Shown piece by piece: positions 44,408-49,079 of a DNA stretch of 49,079 bases (position 1 is the first letter of the stretch; every line of letters begins with the position of its first letter). Below the pieces are notes generated by a model. That model was not told where the DNA came from. It was given only the letters and a program-made list of their open reading frames with translations, and made no database searches. The stretch lies in the NCBI GenBank assembly GCA_945897965.1, contig CAMDHK010000006.1, positions 1 through 49,079 of the forward strand, written 5' to 3'. The position numbers and the translations under genes are program-made. This DNA is from Candidatus Kuenenia stuttgartensis (lineage in GTDB: Bacteria > Planctomycetota > Planctomycetia > Gemmatales > Gemmataceae).

Positions 44408-45328
44408 TTAGTAGGAGGGTGTAACTTCGCCACCATTAATGCTTGCAAGCTGGTTCAAAGTTGTCTGATTGATCGAGGTGTTGACAAAGCTGACGTGTCC
44501 ATCCACATAAACGAAATTGGCGCCGCCTGTGTGCATACTTCCCAAGGGTGAATCGTTTTCACTATCTGCAAGGAGTGCGACCGTGGAGTTAATTGGGAAC
44601 CGGGTGTTGCGAAAATCTCTACCATAGGATCGGTTGGTAGGCGGGCAAGCGGGGGCAGAGCAAGCACCTGAATTAGTCCAAGGTGAAACAGGGCCACCAA
44701 CGGTTGCATTACCATAACCTGCTCCGCCGCCCCAAAGTTGCGCATGTACCGATTCGCCCACAGCCAGTGAATTAGAGGTGCCATCGATAACATCCGTAAA
44801 CTTTCGTGGCATATTCATATTGAACATACCATCGACACAGACATCGCCTCGCCAACCATGGCTCCAACCTGGGCCGCCTGAAACCCCACCAGCAATTCCG
44901 AAATAATCTCTCCGATTAGGAAAGGCTTCATACTTACTATTAGAGGCGCACTGATAGACCTGCATTTTAAGGGATGCAAGATTGCCCCCCACGCCAGCAG
45001 CCCACCCTTTGGTATAGTCATAAAGTTTCTCAGCGCTGTCTTGTTCAATACTTGGCAAAAGCATGATCCACATAGAATTGCCCCTGCAATCCGCTGCACA
45101 ATGTTTGGCAACATCAACTTCATGGCCGTTCACAAAGTTCTTGGTATCATGGGTTTTGTGGATAGCGAGACCAATTTGTTTCAGGTTGTTTTGACACCGC
45201 ATTCTTGATGCAGCTTCCCTTACTTTTTGCACTGCAGGAAGTAGCAACCCAATCAAAATTGCAATGATAGCAATAACTACAAGAAGTTCTATCAGGGTAA
45301 AGGCCCGTTTGGAATAAGCTAAATTCAT
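44408..45328 (-). CDS. DUF1559 protein with pilin-like N-terminus
   Basis: A 306-residue DUF1559 protein: [20 protein letters not shown], then [20 protein letters not shown] and [13 protein letters not shown]. The C-terminal half has [20 protein letters not shown] and [20 protein letters not shown], a typical H-x-G-G and DGHV ending. It is the first gene of a pair with the lipoprotein. Ribosome site is weak. Like the other two DUF1559 proteins in this window, it likely anchors by its N-terminal helix. Confidence 0.95.
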   Translation of the reverse strand: MNLAYSKRAFTLIELLVVIAIIAILIGLLLPAVQKVREAASRMRCQNNLKQIGLAIHKTHDTKNFVNGHEVDVAKHCAADCRGNSMWIMLLPSIEQDSAEKLYDYTKGWAAGVGGNLASLKMQVYQCASNSKYEAFPNRRDYFGIAGGVSGGPGWSHGWRGDVCVDGMFNMNMPRKFTDVIDGTSNSLAVGESVHAQLWGGGAGYGNATVGGPVSPWTNSGACSAPACPPTNRSYGRDFRNTRFPINSTVALLADSENDSPLGSMHTGGANFVYVDGHVSFVNTSINQTTLNQLASINGGEVTPSY

Positions 45329-45471
45329 GAATAAACCCAGTAAGTATTACAAATAAATATACTTCATGCTAACTTCATCGGGATATTTTCAACAACTAAA
45401 TAATGGCATACTTAAACGAAATCTGGAAAACTATCAGTAATTAACCTTAGCAACCGAACTTTCATCAAGGT

Positions 45472-47322
45472 TTATTCCGCTTTTAAAAGGGGCACCAGAT
45501 TAGTGCCTTGGATGTTCTCGAATTTCGAAAGAATTACAGAATCTGAATCCTTGGTGGTTTCCAGCGTAACTTCATTAAACCCAGAACCATAAGTACCCCG
45601 GTTTTTCTGCAATACGACTTTTAAAACGATACTCTGTGGGGCTTTACCTTTCTCGCTAGGAGAAAAGATTTTCACCAACTGGCCCGGTTTCAATTGATTG
45701 GCTTGGGACCAATAGGTGGCGTAAACCGTAAATAAAACTTTCTTCCCATCCACAGTATCGATGTAGCCTTCTAGCCCATCTTTTGCCAACCTAGAATTAA
45801 TCAATGCTAGCTGCCTAGTTTTAATTTCTTCAAGGCTCGCTTCATCTACAATCTGCATGACAATCTTTTGTTTTTCTTTCATACACCAAGTAAGGTAAAA
45901 AGTATCACCTTTTTTCATGGCAAGTGTATCGATCAACTTTCCAGCCTTCCATTTCTTGCATTCGGGACTAATGTTAAATTCTGCGATGTTCTTATCAAGC
46001 GGCTTTTTATCTGCGATCACTCTCGCCTTGAATGTTTTTCCATCAACAGCATCCTCAGTTATTTCCCAGATATGATTATGGCCCTTCATCTGGCAAATCT
46101 CATCTTGGTAATGAACCAAATAACCACGGGGATGATTTTCATCTGCGTTAAAAAAAAGATTCACTCTCTCACCCGGAAGTAAATCGGCAGGGCTTGCACC
46201 ATAAACCAGATACCTATAAGTAGTGGCCCAAGGTAACACTCTGGTCTTGATGATTTCATCAGAAGAATCGCGCGTTACAGTAGCAGTCATGGTTTCAGGG
46301 TCGAACGATTTCCAGATATACCAACCCCGCGTAGTACCAATGCCGCCGGGGACTCCAAACTTGCGCGGATGAATAATGGAAGCTGTACCTTCGGGCGAGA
46401 TGGGAATCTTCCTCAAGCTTTTATTTTCAACACCGGGATGGCCTTTGAAACCTTGGATATCAACCTTTGCGTGGAAGATGCCATTGGGCCCACCCGTACT
46501 GCAGAAAATTTCATCATGATTGGGGCCACCAAAAGCAATGTTGCTAACCACCTGAGCAGGGATATCAACATGGCCCAGCACCTTCTTTTCAGGGGAAAGA
46601 ACGAGTATGCGACCTTGCTTGGTTTCAGGCCGTTGAAAATCAGCAACCCATAAATTCCCCTTATTATCGAAGGCGCACCCATCACCACCACTGCCTCCAA
46701 GATCGTAAAATAGTTCGGGTTCTGCGAAAGGTTTACCTTCCTCTGGAATTAAATAACGAAGGATTTTCTTGGATTGCGATTCGATCAGATAAAGGAACTT
46801 GCTTTGTGGATCAACATCCAATCCATTAGGGAAAGCTAGGCCGGTTGCAATCTTGGTAACTTCCCCCTTGGGACTTAATCTAAAAATATTGCCCACGGGT
46901 TTTTGCAGGGATGAGCCTGAGGGATCGGTCCAATAAATATTACCCTTGGCATCAAGGGTGAGATCGTTAAGGCTGTTGAGGGGTTTGTTTTCGTAGGAAT
47001 CTGCAAGAACATTAAGCGAGCCATCGGGTGCGTAATCAAGGATGGCCTTATGTTTGTTATCGCAAATAAGCAGATGGCCTTTTGCATTTAAAACCGTGCC
47101 AGCAGGATTGATGTCGAGAAACTTTTCGACCTTACCCTCTTTACTGACTCGCAGTAATGATCCGCTGCAGAAGAAGAGTTCGCTATTCTTCCAAGTAGGG
47201 CCTTCGGAATAGCCCGGGGCTTTTGCGAATTGAGTAGGCTTGATGTCTTGAAGTTTGGAATAATCGGCCTGCCCGATGATGCCAAGGAAAACAGAAACAC
47301 TAATGATGCAATTGCTCATCAT
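45472..47322 (-). CDS. SMP-30/gluconolactonase-like protein with long C-terminal extension
   Basis: A 616-residue exported protein. Residues of about 20-300 form an SMP-30/gluconolactonase/LRE-like beta-propeller: GYSEGPTWKNSELFFCSGS, DPQSKFLYLIESQSKKILRY, GGSGGDGCAFDNKGNLWVAD, GPNHDEIFCSTGGPNG. The remaining 300 residues (GTTRGWYIWKSFDPETMTAT, KKGDTFYLTWCMKEKQKIV) are not part of the propeller; this extension looks beta-rich and I do not recognise it. There is a signal-like N-terminus. The start lies 34 bases after the DUF1501 stop on the same strand, so they likely form an operon. Lactone or other ester hydrolysis is possible; not shown. Confidence 0.83.
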   Translation of the reverse strand: MMSNCIISVSVFLGIIGQADYSKLQDIKPTQFAKAPGYSEGPTWKNSELFFCSGSLLRVSKEGKVEKFLDINPAGTVLNAKGHLLICDNKHKAILDYAPDGSLNVLADSYENKPLNSLNDLTLDAKGNIYWTDPSGSSLQKPVGNIFRLSPKGEVTKIATGLAFPNGLDVDPQSKFLYLIESQSKKILRYLIPEEGKPFAEPELFYDLGGSGGDGCAFDNKGNLWVADFQRPETKQGRILVLSPEKKVLGHVDIPAQVVSNIAFGGPNHDEIFCSTGGPNGIFHAKVDIQGFKGHPGVENKSLRKIPISPEGTASIIHPRKFGVPGGIGTTRGWYIWKSFDPETMTATVTRDSSDEIIKTRVLPWATTYRYLVYGASPADLLPGERVNLFFNADENHPRGYLVHYQDEICQMKGHNHIWEITEDAVDGKTFKARVIADKKPLDKNIAEFNISPECKKWKAGKLIDTLAMKKGDTFYLTWCMKEKQKIVMQIVDEASLEEIKTRQLALINSRLAKDGLEGYIDTVDGKKVLFTVYATYWSQANQLKPGQLVKIFSPSEKGKAPQSIVLKVVLQKNRGTYGSGFNEVTLETTKDSDSVILSKFENIQGTNLVPLLKAE

Positions 47323-47355
47323 GGAATACGAACTCCAGAAAAAATCATGGAAGGT

Positions 47356-48759
47356 TTAGAACAAATCGAGGATGGGTTCACCTTCTGCAAGAAGGTTATA
47401 AGGCCGGCCCTCTTTATCATGGGCTTCGAGATCGGAAATACCCATTGCATGGTAGACGGTTTTAGTAACATCCGCAGGGGTAACGATTTTCTGTTCGGGA
47501 AATTCGCCCCGCTTATCGGAAGAGCCATGCACCTGCCCGCCTTGAATCCCACCACCCGCCATCAAAACACTAAGGCAATGAGTCCAATGATCACGGCCTG
47601 CGCCATTGACCCCGCCGCTGCGTGGGTCACCCACTTTGGGCTTTCGACCCATTTCAGATGTAACCATAAGCAGGGTGGAATCAAGCAAATTGCGCTGCGA
47701 AAGATCTTCGATAAGTGCAGAGAAACCCCGATCAAAGCTAGGTAATAGATCTTCTTTTAAGCAGTTAAAGTTATTGCCATGGGTATCCCAACCACCACCG
47801 CTTTTGCATTTCTTGTTGAGTTTATCATCGCCCAACCAGAATACGGTGATGAACGGAACCCCTGCTTCAACCATTCTTCTAGCAAGCAAAAGCGACATGC
47901 CATTAGTGTTATTACCATATCTTTCACGCATACTTACAGGTTCATCTGCAACATCGAAAGCCTTGGTGGACTTTGCGGAAAGAAGCAACGACATTGCTTT
48001 TTCTTGAAGCTTGGTCCAGGTGGTGCTTTTGTTCGATTGATCAAACTGACGCCTTGCACCATCGAGCTTGTTTAATATTTCCTGCCTAGCCAGCAACCGT
48101 TTGGGATTCATGCTTGCATCAAGGCTGATGGAAGGCGCAACAAAAGAAAGGGGCTTATCGATGGTTCCCAAAACATAAAGGGGATCGTATTCTACACCCA
48201 GCTTAGCAGCAAACTGGCCCGGCCTAGTATAGGGTGCGGTACTGGGTTTTTCAGGCAGAGTGATTGCATTGGGCATATACGGATGAGCCGGGCGCTTTGC
48301 AGAGATCACACTTCCCATGAAGGGCCAGTCATCCGGCATGGGCGTGCGATTATTACCCAGCGAAAGAAAACTCTGATCAGGAACATGGCCTGTCAGATTA
48401 TAATAATATCCAGCATGATGATCGTTGGTGTTAACTGTGCTTTTCACACCTTGAATAACTGCAAGGTGTTTGGCTTGCTTGGCGAGCAGGGGGAGGTGTT
48501 CGCAAAGTTTAACGCCCGGCGCAGTGGTTTCGGTCTGCTTGAAAAGCCCACGGTATTCTTCGGGTGCGTTGGGTTTCATATCCCAAGTATCTATATGAGA
48601 AGCACCACCTGAAAGAAAAAAGAGAATGGTCGATTTGGCTTTGCCTTTACCAGAGGCTACAACTGCCTGAGGAGCAGCCATCAAACCCGGTGTACCAAAA
48701 CCAAAACCAGCAATTCCTGCAGTGGATGCTACAACAAAAGATCTTCTAGATTGATTCAT
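47356..48759 (-). CDS. Tat-exported DUF1501 protein
   Basis: A 467-residue DUF1501 protein with a twin-arginine signal (MNQSRRSFVVASTAGIAGFG). AKSTILFFLSGGASHIDTWD, the WDTHGNNF metal-site region, VTSEMGRKPKVGDPR and GRDHWTHCLSVLMAGGG are clear family motifs. An in-frame ATG at 48771 would add four residues; 48759 is taken because the signal then begins properly, though neither ribosome site is strong. Unlike the other DUF1501 genes here, its partner is an SMP-30-like protein and not a DUF1549/1553 protein. Confidence 0.92.
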   Translation of the reverse strand: MNQSRRSFVVASTAGIAGFGFGTPGLMAAPQAVVASGKGKAKSTILFFLSGGASHIDTWDMKPNAPEEYRGLFKQTETTAPGVKLCEHLPLLAKQAKHLAVIQGVKSTVNTNDHHAGYYYNLTGHVPDQSFLSLGNNRTPMPDDWPFMGSVISAKRPAHPYMPNAITLPEKPSTAPYTRPGQFAAKLGVEYDPLYVLGTIDKPLSFVAPSISLDASMNPKRLLARQEILNKLDGARRQFDQSNKSTTWTKLQEKAMSLLLSAKSTKAFDVADEPVSMRERYGNNTNGMSLLLARRMVEAGVPFITVFWLGDDKLNKKCKSGGGWDTHGNNFNCLKEDLLPSFDRGFSALIEDLSQRNLLDSTLLMVTSEMGRKPKVGDPRSGGVNGAGRDHWTHCLSVLMAGGGIQGGQVHGSSDKRGEFPEQKIVTPADVTKTVYHAMGISDLEAHDKEGRPYNLLAEGEPILDLF

Positions 48760-48936
48760 GGGGAAAACCATTGAGGCATGCTTATTCGAAGTAATTCTAT
48801 TTTCAATCTAACAAGTTTAAATGTCAACAGGGAAATAAGGTTGGAAATCCTCATTTATCAAGGGAAAGTTCTTTTCCCAAGGGTCGTAAGGATGATAAAG
48901 TCTTCTAGGATGAATATTTAAGTATTAGGAAACAAA

Positions 48937-49079
48937 ATGGCAGTTAATTTTGGACATATGTTGCAGGGAACGATGACCTTGCTGGGCAGGATTTCTCTTT
49001 GTGCGATATTCCTTTCCAGTGCGATTGGATTCAACCTACCAAACTTTGAAGACGCAATCTCTGCAATGGGCCGTCAGGG
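48937..49079 (+). CDS. DoxX-like membrane protein, 5' part only
   Basis: The first 47 codons of a gene cut by the window edge. MAVNFGHMLQGTMTLLGRIS followed by LCAIFLSSAIGFNLPNFEDA matches the first transmembrane segment of DoxX/SURF4-like membrane proteins. AGGA is 6 bases before the ATG. The rest of the gene is outside the window, so the identification is provisional. Confidence 0.65.
   Translation, partial: MAVNFGHMLQGTMTLLGRISLCAIFLSSAIGFNLPNFEDAISAMGRQ

Noticed and set aside
1-49079. tRNA, rRNA, prophage or intact insertion-sequence genes
   Set aside because: No cloverleaf-like or rRNA sequence, integrase, transposase or phage structural gene was seen on either strand.

Overview
The window looks like chromosomal DNA of a planctomycete. 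The evidence is three DUF1549/DUF1553 cytochrome-like proteins paired with Tat-exported DUF1501 proteins, a fourth DUF1501 gene, three DUF1559 proteins with pilin-like N-termini, small lipoproteins beside them, a BBP7-type outer-membrane protein, a formylglycine-type sulfatase, and small cysteine-motif proteins of a type I associate with this phylum. Base composition is moderate (mid-40s percent GC by eye), lower than in many Planctomycetes, so I do not name a genus. I see no rRNA, tRNA, CRISPR array, prophage or intact insertion sequence.

Layout. 1-3 kb: two DUF1559 genes facing inward on two overlapping lipoprotein genes. 3-8.5 kb: an exported neutral-ceramidase-like hydrolase, an HtrA-type protease with two PDZ domains, a Tat-signal polysaccharide pyruvyl transferase homologue and a secreted esterase of the PHB-depolymerase/feruloyl-esterase type. 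8.8-11.8 kb: two small conserved proteins, a FAD-dependent dehydrogenase and an Rrf2 regulator. 12.1-15.8 kb: a bioA-bioD operon whose third gene is a zinc-ribbon membrane protein; the 3' end of that gene is duplicated around a palindromic element. 16-17.3 kb: the BBP7-type protein. 17.5-26.8 kb: two DUF1549/1553-DUF1501 pairs, then a cysteine-rich DUF6428-like protein. 26.8-28.1 kb: an SGNH hydrolase, repeats, and an antitoxin whose partner toxin is broken. 28.1-30.6 kb: a divergent redox-looking module (secreted CxxCH protein, cysteine-bearing Rrf2 regulator, Tll0287-like haem protein). 30.7-35.3 kb: the third DUF1549/1553-DUF1501 pair. 35.3-38.4 kb: purU, a fasciclin protein and the sulfatase. 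38.5-41.3 kb: an ECF sigma factor among unknown proteins, a tiny protein and an in-frame repeat tract. 41.3-43.9 kb: a YeiH-type transporter with an overlapping 50-residue membrane peptide, then unknown genes. 43.9-45.3 kb: a DUF1559-lipoprotein pair. 45.5-48.8 kb: a DUF1501 gene followed by an SMP-30-like protein. The right edge cuts a DoxX-like gene.

Much of the coding capacity is exported (Sec, Tat or lipoprotein signals) and fits cell-envelope or polymer-degrading functions. The strongest candidates for something not well described are the Rrf2/haem-sensor/cytochrome module at 28.2-30.6 kb with a visible inverted-repeat operator, the three DUF1549-DUF1553 proteins that carry quite different inserts at the same junction, and the repeat-encoded peptide upstream of the gene at 40.5 kb.
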